Of a DNA stretch of 64,000 nt, positions 44,199-53,688 are shown one piece after another (the first letter of the stretch is position 1; each line of letters opens with the position of its first letter). The DNA is from Burkholderia sp. OK233. GTDB lineage: Bacteria > Pseudomonadota > Gammaproteobacteria > Burkholderiales > Burkholderiaceae. The DNA lies in the NCBI RefSeq assembly GCF_900230185.1, contig NZ_OCSR01000001.1:3720001-3784000 (forward strand), in the 5' to 3' direction. The notes beneath the pieces are model-generated. The model did no database searches and was not told the DNA's origin. It saw only the letters and a program-made list of their open reading frames with translations. A program made the translations under genes and the position numbers.

Positions 44199-44371
44199 GT
44201 TTTGATGGGGCTTGGGTGGCGGGCTCTGGCTGTTGGGCGTGGGAGCTTGGCCGCCGGGCGCAAGGTGTGGCGCCGTTTTGGCCTGGGAGTAACCCGGGTT
44301 CGGCGACGCGGACGCTCCGCACGCCGTGCGCCGCCTTTAGACTTGGCGCATCCAACACGTAGGAGGCGCCT

Positions 44372-44593
44372 ATGACACCCGATAAAGTGCTTTCGATGTT
44401 CGAACGGCAGTACCTCGAGGGCAAGACGCCCGTCGACCTTGAAACCATCTGTGCGAGTTTCGCTACCTGGCTGGCAGCGACATGGGACCAACACGATGGC
44501 GAGCAGAAGACGCTGTTGCTGACGGTCGGCTCGGCCTTGTGGCGCGAAGGGTATAACCTGCGCGCCGGTACGGCTACCAAGGATTTGTGGTGA
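44372..44593 (+). CDS. Small hypothetical protein
   Basis: A 73-residue acidic helical protein (MTPDKVLSMFERQYLEGKTPVDLETICASFATWLAATWDQ) preceded by a strong AGGAGG. Codon use fits the genome. No motif is recognised. It has its own spacing from both neighbours and may be monocistronic. Confidence 0.62.
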   Translation: MTPDKVLSMFERQYLEGKTPVDLETICASFATWLAATWDQHDGEQKTLLLTVGSALWREGYNLRAGTATKDLW

Positions 44594-44823
44594 GCTTGAG
44601 TGCCTTCGTGCGGTTAGGCGATGGGGAAAAGCGTCGCGTGGCAATCTTCGCGTTGGTGTGATTCGAGGCAACCCGCACTGAGGCGCTCACGCACGCGTTC
44701 TGCCGAGTCGGTTTATATTTGGCGGTCGCGTGTTCGGGTCTCTCCGTTCGGTCTTCTGGCCGATCGCTGATTCCCGAGTCCCATTTTCAGCCGCAGCTCT
44801 CGCACAAGGGTTACACCATCACC

Positions 44824-45531
44824 ATGACCGATCTTTCCGTCTTTCCGATCACGAAGAAATGGCCTGCCGAGCATCCGGACCGGATTCAGCTGTATTCGCT
44901 GCCGACGCCCAATGGCGTGAAGGTGTCGATCATGCTCGAAGAGACCGGATTGCCCTATGAGCCGCACCTTGTGCGTTTCGATACGAACGATCAGATGTCG
45001 GCGGAGTTTGTGTCGCTGAATCCGAACAACAAGATTCCGGCGATCATCGATCCGAACGGCCCGGACGGCAAGCCGCTGCCGCTGTTCGAATCCGGCGCGA
45101 TTCTGATTTACCTGGCGGACAAGGCAGGCAAATTGATTCCGCAGGATGCCGCTGGCCGTTATGAAGCGATCCAGTGGGTGATGTTCCAGATGGGCGGCAT
45201 CGGCCCGATGTTTGGCCAGGTGGGTTTTTTCCACAAGTTCGCCGGCAAGGAATACGAAGACAAACGCCCGCGCGACCGTTATATCGCCGAGTCGAAGCGG
45301 CTGCTTGCGGTGCTGGATCAGCAGCTCGAAGGGCGCGACTGGATCCTGGGTGATAAGTACTCGATCGCCGATATCGCGACTTTCCCGTGGGTGCGTAATC
45401 TGATCGGGTTCTACGAAGCCGGGGATCTGGTCGGGATTGAAGACTTTTCGAATGTGAAAAGGGTGCTGGCGGCGTTCGTTGCGCGTCCGGCGGTGGCGAG
45501 GGGATTGGATATTCCGAAGCGGCCTGCGTGA
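44824..45531 (+). CDS. Glutathione S-transferase, Nu/Ure2p-like (YfcG/YghU type)
   Basis: From ATG 44824 the protein has 235 residues. The N-terminal thioredoxin-fold domain has the conserved start YSLPTPNGVKVSIMLEE, cis-Pro region NKIPAIIDPNGPDGKPLPLFESGAILIYLAD and the helical C-terminal domain YSIADIATFPW. Thr/Asn at the catalytic helix instead of Ser or Tyr is typical of Nu-class enzymes with disulfide-bond reductase activity. The 35 extra residues of the longer frame are not conserved. Monocistronic. Confidence 0.93.
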   Translation: MTDLSVFPITKKWPAEHPDRIQLYSLPTPNGVKVSIMLEETGLPYEPHLVRFDTNDQMSAEFVSLNPNNKIPAIIDPNGPDGKPLPLFESGAILIYLADKAGKLIPQDAAGRYEAIQWVMFQMGGIGPMFGQVGFFHKFAGKEYEDKRPRDRYIAESKRLLAVLDQQLEGRDWILGDKYSIADIATFPWVRNLIGFYEAGDLVGIEDFSNVKRVLAAFVARPAVARGLDIPKRPA

Positions 45532-45582
45532 TGGGCTGAGGGCGGTTTGTGCTGCGATGACTGGCGAGACCCCTTGCCGCGG

Positions 45583-45792
45583 TCAGGGCAGCTCGGCCGG
45601 GTTGCCGCCCATCGCTCGGTAAAGGTCGCGCACAAACTCCTCGCTGACAACGTTCCACTCGGGTGAGGCATAGAGGACGTCTTCGGGATTCTTCTTGCCC
45701 TGTGCGTGACGCAAGGTGCGCACGGTCAATTCGAGGGCCATCGCTTCTTCATATAGAGGGTGGCCAGGGCGGAGGCGGTCGTCGTTATCCAT
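45583..45792 (-). CDS. Small hypothetical protein
   Basis: The 69-residue frame (MDNDDRLRPGHPLYEEAMALELTVRTLRHAQGKKNPEDVLYASP) is acidic and helical without signal or membrane features. Its codon bias and sequence complexity suggest that it is real. No function recognised. Confidence 0.55.
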   Translation of the reverse strand: MDNDDRLRPGHPLYEEAMALELTVRTLRHAQGKKNPEDVLYASPEWNVVSEEFVRDLYRAMGGNPAELP

Positions 45793-45963
45793 GCCTGATT
45801 TTCGGCGTGCGGCGGGAATACTTTAGGTGTTGGTGGGTGGTGCGGTTTTATTGGCCGCATGGATTCCGTGGGTGCGGTCAGGCGGGTCCCGTTGGCACGC
45901 AGGGCAGAGGGAGATTTGGCTTCAACCGTCCTGTATTCAGCGAACGTGGGTAATGACGGCGGC

Positions 45964-46002
45964 GAAAAAAGCCCCGCTAGGCAATGCCGGGCGGGGCTTT
46001 TT
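45964..46002 (-). terminator. Terminator behind the tRNA-Arg gene
   Basis: GCCCCGC and GCGGGGC form a stem with a short loop. On the minus strand it ends in a T run, about 25 bases past the tRNA 3' end. A run of T on the plus side makes it bidirectional. Confidence 0.8.
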
Positions 46003-46024
46003 GAGGTGTTTGGATGTTGCTGAT

Positions 46025-46099
46025 TGGTCCCCCCGACAGGAATCGAACCTGTATCTAGCGCTTAGGAGGCACTTGTTCTATCCATTGAACTACGGGGAG
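46025..46099 (-). tRNA. tRNA-Arg (anticodon CCT)
   Basis: Read on the minus strand, all arms fold. The acceptor stem is CTCCCCG with CGGGGGG, D arm GTTC/GAAC, and the anticodon stem AGTGC/GCGCT holds loop CTCCTAA (anticodon CCT). The T arm is ACAGG/CCTGT with TTCGATT, then A and an encoded CCA. The first acceptor base pairs include T-G mismatch-type pairing but are otherwise complete. A tyrosine integrase gene begins 217 bases away on the 5' side, marking a possible integration site. Confidence 0.93.
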
Positions 46100-46315
46100 A
46101 TAGATGTTTTCAATGGGACGACTGGAGCCTTGCTTCCGTTGGCTTCGGCCTTGTCCCGTGGGCGTTTCCGGCCTTTCTGCTTCTTCCTAAATGAAGCGCC
46201 GTGACAGCCTGTGAACCCCAGTTTATAGCAGCCTCTGCTACACTTTTGCTACAAATTGACCTTGTAGCACCGAAAAGTGATCTGGCACTGCTACAGTTTT
46301 CGAACGGGGTAAAAC

Positions 46316-47413
46316 ATGGCTTCAATCCTGCCAGTCGGCAGTCGCTGGCGTGCCCAGGTGCGCAAGCGAGGGCAGAGTATAGCAAAAACGTTCAAAACGA
46401 AAGGTGCTGCCGAGGCCTGGGCACGGGCCAAGGAAGTCGAGATCGACAACGGCCAGAATGCGGTCGACTCGGCCACCGTCAAGGTCGGCGAGCTCGTGAG
46501 GAAATACCGCGAAGCGCGCGCAGAATCTGGCCGGCCGGTCAAGGAAAAGTCAAATGAGGACTACATCCTGAAGCGGCTGGAAGATGCGTTTGAAAGTGAC
46601 TTTGCAGCGAAACTCACGACACAACGTATCGTCAAGTTTGCGCAGGATCGTAGGAAGGCCGGCGCCGGTGGCTATACCGTCGACATGGATATCTCGAAGC
46701 TCGGCACCGTCCTGCGGCACATGGGGTCATTGCTCGAATTGACGCTGCCCGATGCGATCGGTACGGCTCGACCCACGCTCCACCATCTGCGCCTGATCGA
46801 AGCCGGCGGCAAGCGTGAGCGCCGTCCAACACCCGAAGAAATCGAGAAAATCTTTGCGTGGTTCGCCGAGCATCCGGAGCGTCAACAGGCGATGCCGGAT
46901 CTGTTGCGCGTCGCCATGCAGTGTGCGTTCCGCCGTGGCGAGCTGTTCAGCCTGCGCTGGGATGATATCGACGCCGAGAATCACCTCGCGCTGGTGCGTG
47001 ATCGCAAGCATCCCCGCCAGAAGGTCGGCAACAACGAGTGGATCCCACTGATTGGCGACGCGTTTGAAGTCATCATGCGGCAACCGCGCTACCCGGTGCC
47101 GCCGGAATACGCTGAGAAGCGCAAGGCAGATCCAACGATGCCGCCGCACAGGAACGACTACATTTTCCGGTTTGACAAGGGCACCGCGAGCAAGTACTTC
47201 AAGCAGGCCTGCGATGCGAAAGGCATCGTCGATCTGCACTTTCACGACCTGCGCCATGAGGCGACCAGTGCACTATTCGAAGCGGGCTGGCAGATTCCGG
47301 AAGTGGCGGCCGTGACAGGACACAAGGACTGGCGCAATCTGAAACGGTACACGAATCTGGACCCGGCTCAGGTGGCTAAGAAGGGGCGACTTAAGCTAGT
47401 AAAAGCGGCTTAG
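46316..47413 (+). CDS. Tyrosine-type site-specific integrase
   Basis: The 365-residue protein has an N-terminal arm-binding domain (SRWRAQVRKRGQSIAKTFKTKGAAEAWA), a SAM-like core-binding region and a catalytic domain. It has Arg in FRRGELFSLRWDDI, His-x-x-Arg in FHDLRHEATSALFEAG and His/Tyr in VTGHKDWRNLKRYTNL, so all active-site residues are present. It lies beside tRNA-Arg on the 5' side of that gene, unlike the common arrangement at the 3' end. Confidence 0.93.
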   Translation: MASILPVGSRWRAQVRKRGQSIAKTFKTKGAAEAWARAKEVEIDNGQNAVDSATVKVGELVRKYREARAESGRPVKEKSNEDYILKRLEDAFESDFAAKLTTQRIVKFAQDRRKAGAGGYTVDMDISKLGTVLRHMGSLLELTLPDAIGTARPTLHHLRLIEAGGKRERRPTPEEIEKIFAWFAEHPERQQAMPDLLRVAMQCAFRRGELFSLRWDDIDAENHLALVRDRKHPRQKVGNNEWIPLIGDAFEVIMRQPRYPVPPEYAEKRKADPTMPPHRNDYIFRFDKGTASKYFKQACDAKGIVDLHFHDLRHEATSALFEAGWQIPEVAAVTGHKDWRNLKRYTNLDPAQVAKKGRLKLVKAA

Positions 47414-47475
47414 ATGTTTGCATATAATGACGCGTGGCGGCGCAGGGGCGTCGGCGAACGTGACCGGGCTAATAA

Positions 47476-48363
47476 ATGGCTGATTCAGATTCTGATTCCG
47501 GGTCTGCTCTCGACGGGGCGAAGAACGCAATTGGCGCCATCGGGCAGTTAATAGAAATCGCCAAGGACGATCCGCAGGCCAAGGAGGCTGCCTCCAATTT
47601 TGGAAAGACTGCAGTGACGGTCACCCGGGCAGTTAATAATGTACTGTTGCCGTTGGCTGCACTTAATTTTGGAATTGAGAAGGCAAAACGCTATTTCGAA
47701 AACCGGTTCGCCAAAGATCTGGAAGAGAAAACTGCGGATATTCCAGCGGAGGAACTCGTCGAGCCGAAGGCGTCGATTGCTGGTCCGGCGCTGCAAGGGC
47801 TTGCGTTTACTCATGAAGAGCCAGACCTCAAGGCGATGTACCTGAGTTTGTTGTCCACGGCAATGGATAAGCGCAAAAACGGAACTGCACATCCTGCGTT
47901 CGTCGAGCTTATCAAGCAGATTGATCCGGACGAAGTCAGTTGGCTTCGCCCGCTTCTAACCGCTCCGGGTCGGCAATCAATAGTTGAGATCCGTCTGAGA
48001 AACAATGACGGATCGGGTTACCTGTCGTTCCGTTCGCACTACATGGACCTTTACACGGATTCTGGACGCAAGGAAGTCGACGTTCAGAACTTCACTGCGA
48101 TGTTGGAAAACTGGGTCAGGCTCGGGCTGGTCGACGTGGATTACACGCAATTTGTGACCGCTCCGGAAGCGTACAGCTGGGTTGACAAGCGGGAGTATGT
48201 CCGGCAGCTAAGGAAATTTCACGATAACGACACCCAGGCAATAGTATTCCAGCGCGGCGTTGTCGGGCGCACCTCCTTCGGGGCCCAATTTGCTTCCGCC
48301 GTTGGAATGTATGCTGCTTTAGCCGAGGCTGCGGTGAATTCGCCGGAGGCCGGCGAGGATTAA
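47476..48363 (+). CDS. DUF4393 (Abi-alpha-like) protein, probable phage defence gene
   Basis: The 295-residue protein fits the DUF4393/Abi_alpha family. It has an N-terminal helical part (NNVLLPLAALNFGIEKAKRYFENRFAKDLEEKT) and the family core: GPALQGLAFTHEEPDLKAMYLSLLSTAMD, then HPAFVELIKQIDPDEVSWLRPLL. A C-terminal region of alpha/beta character follows. Family members have been linked to abortive infection. It follows the integrase directly and is transcribed in the same direction, a common place for accessory defence genes of prophages. The mode of action is not known. Confidence 0.78.
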   Translation: MADSDSDSGSALDGAKNAIGAIGQLIEIAKDDPQAKEAASNFGKTAVTVTRAVNNVLLPLAALNFGIEKAKRYFENRFAKDLEEKTADIPAEELVEPKASIAGPALQGLAFTHEEPDLKAMYLSLLSTAMDKRKNGTAHPAFVELIKQIDPDEVSWLRPLLTAPGRQSIVEIRLRNNDGSGYLSFRSHYMDLYTDSGRKEVDVQNFTAMLENWVRLGLVDVDYTQFVTAPEAYSWVDKREYVRQLRKFHDNDTQAIVFQRGVVGRTSFGAQFASAVGMYAALAEAAVNSPEAGED

Positions 48364-48423
48364 GCTTGTGCATAAACGATATCGGCGGTGACTGAGAGTC
48401 CCTCTCCAGCGCCGCCGCCGTCT

Positions 48424-48654
48424 TCAGGCCGCTTTGCGACGCGCCTCCTCTGACATCTTGTCCAGGTACTCCGCCACGGCATCGTACGGGGCATACCGCG
48501 ACGCGCCTTCCTTGTAGGTCGGGATGGGAAACGTTTCCGCGCTGACCTGATTCCGGATTGTCCCTTCTGACATACTGAGCAACGTGGCCAGCTGAGCCAT
48601 CGTCAATCGGACACCAAAGCGTTCTAGGATGAATGCGCGGGTCAGTAGAGTCAT
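48424..48654 (-). CDS. Small helix-turn-helix DNA-binding protein (AlpA/excisionase-like)
   Basis: The 76-residue protein contains a MerR/AlpA-type helix-turn-helix (FGVRLTMAQLATLLSMSEGTIRNQVSAETFPIPTYKEG) followed by a wing-like RYAPYDAVAEYLD. This is typical of phage or island regulators and excisionases. It is the last gene of a minus-strand operon whose genes overlap by 4-8 bases. It may regulate the integrase or late genes. Confidence 0.75.
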   Translation of the reverse strand: MTLLTRAFILERFGVRLTMAQLATLLSMSEGTIRNQVSAETFPIPTYKEGASRYAPYDAVAEYLDKMSEEARRKAA

Positions 48655-49121
48655 TCGCGTTCCTCAGTCGATGCCGGCCGCATGGCGCGGTCGAGCATCA
48701 TCAATCCTGTCTCGAGTTGGACGCCGGCGGCACTGGCCCATGTACGTGCTTCCTGTGCCGCTTTGTGTCGGCTATAGCTGCCTACCTCGTCGCGCATGAG
48801 ATCGAGCAGCTCGATGTCCGCGCCATGTACGACGACGTCGACCAGTTGACGGATCTCGTGGCGAATCGCGTCGATCCGAGCGAGGGTGGACAGTCGGGAA
48901 TCCATCTGGCCTTCGTTCATCTGGATAGCCTTGCGCTGCGTGAGCGGCGCCTCGTCCGTCTGGATCTCTATGGCGGGCGTGAGCCCGCTGCAGTTGATGT
49001 GGTCGTCCGATGCGTGCGCCGGGACGGCGACAGCGAGCGAAAGCCGTGGGCGTTTATCCGCCGGTTCCCGCTTACGCGGCAGCGGACGCGGGGTAGAAAT
49101 GGCCGGGCGAACCATCTTCAA
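48651..49121 (-). CDS. Phage-type hypothetical protein
   Basis: The 156-residue product has a basic Pro-rich N-terminus and a helical C-terminal half (LARIDAIRHEIRQLVDVVVHGADIELLDLMRDEVG). It overlaps both neighbours by 4 bases (ATGA), so it is translated with the ParB-like and HTH genes. No family recognised. Confidence 0.65.
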   Translation of the reverse strand: MKMVRPAISTPRPLPRKREPADKRPRLSLAVAVPAHASDDHINCSGLTPAIEIQTDEAPLTQRKAIQMNEGQMDSRLSTLARIDAIRHEIRQLVDVVVHGADIELLDLMRDEVGSYSRHKAAQEARTWASAAGVQLETGLMMLDRAMRPASTEERE

Positions 49122-49999
49122 TCTCCTCGCTTCGTATCAAGTAAATCCTTCAGGGGCAACAAGGCTGTGTGAACTCCGGCGATGGTCGGCTTTTCCAATT
49201 GGCCGAACGCGGCGTCATGGAGCACGGCCTGCAGCGCCTGCAAAAGTTGCTTTGCTTGCACGTCGCTGATCTTGGGAGCAACCGGTTTTCCGAGTGTCTT
49301 CTTCGTGACTTTGGCTTTCCCGCCCGCCTTCGCCTGTTGTGCCGCGTTCTGCAGGCGCTCAAGTGCCTTATCACCGCCGTGCGTGCGAATCTCGTCAATG
49401 GCGAGCGTCGACGAGACAACCTTGTTACGGACGAGCCTGTGAAGCGCTGCTGGCGCATTCGCGAGCAGCAGTACGTCGCGGATCGTCTGGTCCGTGATGT
49501 TCAGTCGTTGGCAAATGGTGGCATTGGGCTCGCCGAGTTCCTGGAGCTCGACAACCTTCTCGGCGAGTTGCAGCGGCGTGAGCTTCTCTCCATCGTTTGT
49601 CGTGATGCCGGCGTAAATCAGGTTTGTGCGGTTGACGGACTTGGCTTCGTCGATAACGATCGGCAGTCGATCGATCTGCGCCCCTTCTGAGATGGCCAGC
49701 AATGCGCCGTGGTAGCGGTGCTGCCCGGCGTACACATAGATCCGGTCTTCGCCACCAACTTTACGCACGAAGCACCCGAGCGGTTGCTTGCGGTCGTAAC
49801 CGTTCACCTTGATGAGGTTCGCCATATGTCGAACGCGATCGGGGTCGAGCGGTCGGACGTTATCGCGCGGATCAAAGTGGATCTGATCCGGAGGTACGGT
49901 CCAAAGATCCGACGATCCGCCGCCGGCAGCTTTGACCGCTGCTTTCGTGTTGCCGGTGACGATCATCGCGTCGAGAACGAGTGGGCTGGCCTTAGGCAT
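49118..49999 (-). CDS. ParB-like nuclease domain protein of phage type
   Basis: From ATG 49999, after GGGAGGGTCC, the protein has 293 residues. The ParB N-terminal domain (PPDQIHFDPRDNVRPLDPDRVRHMANLI, then YVYAGQHRYHGALLA, equivalent to the GEHR box) is followed by an HTH region (TICQRLNITDQTIRDVLLLANAP) and a basic C-terminus. It lacks an adjacent ParA. Phages carry such proteins as regulators or nucleases. The longer frame crosses the neighbouring gene and is rejected. Confidence 0.82.
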   Translation of the reverse strand: MPKASPLVLDAMIVTGNTKAAVKAAGGGSSDLWTVPPDQIHFDPRDNVRPLDPDRVRHMANLIKVNGYDRKQPLGCFVRKVGGEDRIYVYAGQHRYHGALLAISEGAQIDRLPIVIDEAKSVNRTNLIYAGITTNDGEKLTPLQLAEKVVELQELGEPNATICQRLNITDQTIRDVLLLANAPAALHRLVRNKVVSSTLAIDEIRTHGGDKALERLQNAAQQAKAGGKAKVTKKTLGKPVAPKISDVQAKQLLQALQAVLHDAAFGQLEKPTIAGVHTALLPLKDLLDTKRGD

Positions 50000-50306
50000 T
50001 GTTGGACCCTCCCGTCGACGGGATGCCGCCAACGTCGGCAAACGTGGCATCTGGTGCGTAGTGAAACAACGTACCGTCGAACGGAGCGATCGTTGTGCCG
50101 GCGAGCCAGTACACGAGGCGCTCGTCGGAGCGTCGGATGGCCTGCCGCACGACCGTTGCGCGCACAAGCATGTGCAGGTCGAGCCGGAGTGCCTGTCGAT
50201 CGGCGTGAGGCAATGCGGCCTCAACATTGTCGATTGTGAGCGGATCGCGCTGACCGGCGAAAAGCGCGATCAGCGCTTTGCAGGTGGGGGAGAGATCATT
50301 GGGCAT
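49992..50306 (-). CDS. Phage-type hypothetical protein, first gene of operon
   Basis: From ATG 50306 the product has 104 residues: MPNDLSPTCKALIALFAGQRDPLTIDNVEAALPHADRQALRLDLHMLVRATVVRQ, a winged-helix-like pattern, then an acidic C-terminus. It overlaps the ParB-like gene by 8 bases. No ribosome-binding site precedes it, because sequence directly upstream belongs to the tape-measure fragment; its natural leader seems to have been lost by a deletion. Confidence 0.62.
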   Translation of the reverse strand: MPNDLSPTCKALIALFAGQRDPLTIDNVEAALPHADRQALRLDLHMLVRATVVRQAIRRSDERLVYWLAGTTIAPFDGTLFHYAPDATFADVGGIPSTGGSNNA

Positions 50307-52448
50307 AACGTTTTGAGTCTGCTGCAGAACGGTCGGAGCATCTACAGCAACGGGTCGAGCCTTTACAACACGATCAGCCAATGGATGAGTGGCTATGGCT
50401 CGGCAGGGTCGGCGCTTGGGGCGTCTGCAATCGCCGGCGCAGGCAGTAGCGCGCTCGCCGGCGGTGGCGTTACCCTGGGCGGCCTGGGTGCAGGCATTGG
50501 CGGTGACGTCGCGGCTGGCTCGGCCTCGTCTATCGGCAGCCTCGTCGGATCCAACGCGTACGGCTTCACGACCGCCGGGAGCAGCGGGCTTGGACTGGGC
50601 AGTACGCTGGGATCGAGCGCCGGGCTGATGTACGGTGGTGCTGGTCTGCTGGGTGGTCTGGCCGGCGGCGCCCTGTTCGGCAATAAGGGGTACAGCAGCA
50701 TGGGCGGCTCGCTGGGTGCTGTAGGCGGACTCGCGCTTGGCGCTTCGTCGGCAGTTGCCGGTACTGCGATTGGCGCGTCGCTTGGCTCGCTGGCTGGCCC
50801 GATCGGTGCTGTTGTTGGCATGGTCCTCGGGTCGCTGGTCGGCTCCCTGATCGGTGGCGGCGAGACGCGTTACGGCGCGTCGTACTCGACCAGTGATGGC
50901 ACCAATATCACGAAGTTTGGCGGCCCGAGCGGTGGTGATCCTGCGGCAACCGATGTCCAGAATCAGATCAAGACAACGTACGCAAGCATCCAGTCGCTGA
51001 CCGAACAGTTGGGCGGCTCGCTCGACGGTCTTGGCCAGTACAAGGCGAGCTATGAGGTCAGTCCGAAAAAGGGCAATTCGTTCGTCGCGGCTGGCTTCAC
51101 GACGGGGGGTGACTGGTATCCGGATCGTCAGGATCTAGGTGGCGTCAAGGATCCGCAGACTGTCTTGCAGGACTTTCAATTGCAGTTGCAGCGTTCGGTG
51201 ATTGATACGCTGCAGAAGGCGAATCTCGATACGCCGTATGCCCAGGCGTTGCAGGGCGTCGATGCGTCGAAACTGTCGGCGGACGACATTACGGCGTTGC
51301 TGACCGAGCTGTCGACGTTGAAGAGTCTGTTCGACTCGTTCCAGAAGCTTGGCAACGACTTCGACAACCTGAAGAACGCATCGACCGACGCACAACTGGC
51401 GGTGCTGAATCTGGCCGGTGGTGTGGACTCGTTCAACACCAGCGCGACGTACTTCTATCAGCATTTCACGTCAGCGGCGCAACAGGCTGATGACGCGGCG
51501 AAGTCCGTCACCGATCAGCTCTCGACTCTCGGCTATAGCGGAATTCACACGCGTGATCAGTTCCGGGATCTGGTCGAGTCGCTCGACCTCTCGACCGCTG
51601 CGGGGCAGCAGACGTATGTCTCGCTGCTTGCACTGGCGCCGGCGTTCGATAGCGTCGTCTCGTCGTATGAGTCGGCGGTGTCGTCCGCCTACGCCACGCA
51701 GTCGCAGGCGCTAACGTCGTTCAAGGATCAGGTCGACCAGTTCCGGGCATCGCTGACGTCGGGCGATCTTTCGACCGCGTCGCCTGAGCAGAAGTATGCC
51801 GACACGCGTCAGCAATTCGAGGATCTGTACAACAAGGCGATCGGCGGGGACGCCACCGCGCAATCGAATCTGACATCGGCCGCGCAGGATTTCCTCAATG
51901 CATCGAAGGCATATAACGCGAGCTCGGGCCAGTATCAATCCGATCTTGCTGAAGTCATGCGGTCGATGGACTACGCGAGCTCGTCGGCCGACGCGCAGCT
52001 CAACCAGCTGAAAGAGATGGTGAAGGGCATCGTCGACGTGAATACGTCGGTGCAAACGGTGGCCGAAGCGATCGCGCAGTTGCAGGGCTGGACGAGTGTG
52101 AACGGTTCGCACGCGCAGGGTCTGTACCGCGTGCCGTTCGACGGCTACATCGCCGAGTTGCATCAGGGCGAGCGCGTGCTGACCGCGAGCGAAGCGCGCA
52201 CGCTCGATGCACAGCGGCCATCGGTGCAGACGGTTGATTTCACCCGTTACCAGTCAACGGGGAATGACGCACTGGTGCAGGAGATCAAATCGCTGCGCTC
52301 CGAAGTCGCCCAGCTTCGCGCCGAACGGCTGAAGGCGGATATGGGCCACGCCAACCAGCGCGCGACGCTCGTCAAGGAGCAAACCGACCGGCTCGATGAA
52401 CAGACGGCGGTGCTGCGCAACAATGCCCGACCGGGGAAAAAGGCATGA
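50307..52448 (+). pseudogene. Tail tape-measure protein, C-terminal fragment
   Basis: About 713 codons remain open on the plus strand. The reading begins with NVLSLLQNGRSIYSNGSSLYN, proceeds through a long Gly/Ala/Ser-rich hydrophobic section (SAGSALGASAIAGAG and similar), helical segments and ends with the tape-measure hallmark GLYRVPFDGYIAELHQGERVL. Tape-measure proteins normally have a further N-terminal part of several hundred residues. It is missing here, cut off where the minus-strand gene starts. The open frame continues antisense into that operon only by chance. Translation of the fragment is uncertain. Confidence 0.75.
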
Positions 52449-53452
52449 TCATTGCGATGGAAGTGGAGGCGTATCACCTGGCCGACGGACGGGTCGATAC
52501 GCTTCGTTTTTCTGAAAGTGGCTTTGTCACGCGACCGGACGATACGCCGGCCAATGCGTGGTTCGAGCCGGTGATCAAGACGGCGCCGTCCCTCTCGCGT
52601 TTGCTGTTCGATGCCGCAGGCACGTACGGCGCGACGAAAGTGACGATCGGCAACGTGCAGCTCGTCAATGAAGGCGGTGATCTCGACTATCTGTTGACCG
52701 ATTATGCGTTCGACGGACGTCGCTTCACGGTGCGCATCGGCGACATCGATACGCCGTTCTCGCAATGGCTGGTGGTGATGACGGGCACGCTGTCTGACGT
52801 CGCTGCGGACGGCGCCGCTGTCGACCTCATCATTCAGGACCGGTTAGCCGATCTGACGTTGAACGACTGGCCCACATATGCGGGCAACAATGTCGCGCCC
52901 AACGGGCTGGAGGGCACTGCCGATGATCTGAAGGATCAACCCAAGCCGCGCGTATACGGGGCCGTTCTGAACGTCACGCCAAAGGCGGTGAACACCTCAA
53001 AACTGATCTATCAGGTCAGCGATGCGGCGTGCACCGTTTCGGCGGCTTATGACAACGGCGTGGCCTTGACGCACGGCGTCGACTACGCCAGCGCAGCAGA
53101 CATGCAGGCGAGCGCACCAGCGGCGGGGCAGTTTCGTTGCTTCGGCGGCTATTTCCGGCTGGGCAGCACACCGTCCGGCACTGTGACGTGTGTTGTTCCC
53201 GGTTGCGGCTCGGCGCCACCTGCGGCGATCTCACCTGTCGTCCACACGGAGACTGTTGAGGCGAAGGTGCAGGTGCCTGTGCCGTGCATCGATTCCGTTC
53301 CGCCGAGGCCTGTGTTCCTGTCCGATGCGGAATTGCTGGCCGCGCCAAACGGTTCGGCCGTCGACCGGCTCTGGCGGGATCATCTGCAGCGCAAGCAATG
53401 GGAGGGTCAACTTGAGGCGCTGGTGGTCGCGTGCGTGGGTTTGAAGAAGTGA
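52445..53452 (+). pseudogene. Chimeric frame: phage tail/tip protein N-terminus fused to Rz1-like spanin tail
   Basis: The first 249 residues (MEVEAYHLADGRVDTLRFSE, then AGNNVAPNGLEGTADDLKDQ and FRCFGGYFRLGSTPSGTVTC) resemble a siphophage tail assembly/tip protein. The rest (GCGSAPPAA, then VVHTETVEAKVQVPVPCID and the helical end) resembles the mature part of an Rz1/LysC-type o-spanin lipoprotein, starting at its lipobox Cys. The two parts are joined in frame at about 53185-53205. It probably arose by a deletion removing the tail fibre and part of the lysis region. It overlaps the preceding frame by 4 bases. Confidence 0.6.
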
Positions 53453-53688
53453 AAAAGAAGCCCGCCGGCAGCCCAGCCGGCAGGCTGAAGGACTTACTTA
53501 AGGGAATGTGAGTTCGCCACAAACTCGCCCTCAAATAGTCCGAGGTGACGCGAATATAGGGCTATAGAAAGTCTGCCGGAAACAGGTTGCGGCGCAGGAC
53601 CAAGGTTTGGCGGAATGGATCAACAAAAAATGGCCCATCAGAAACAGATAGGCCGAAACGTCAGGGGATCAGTCCATGTGCGTGGAAG

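Noticed and set aside
49932..50306. N-terminal part of the long frame leading into the tape-measure fragment
   Set aside because: Antisense to the ParB-like and first operon genes; open by chance. Phage-like sequence starts only at about 50307.
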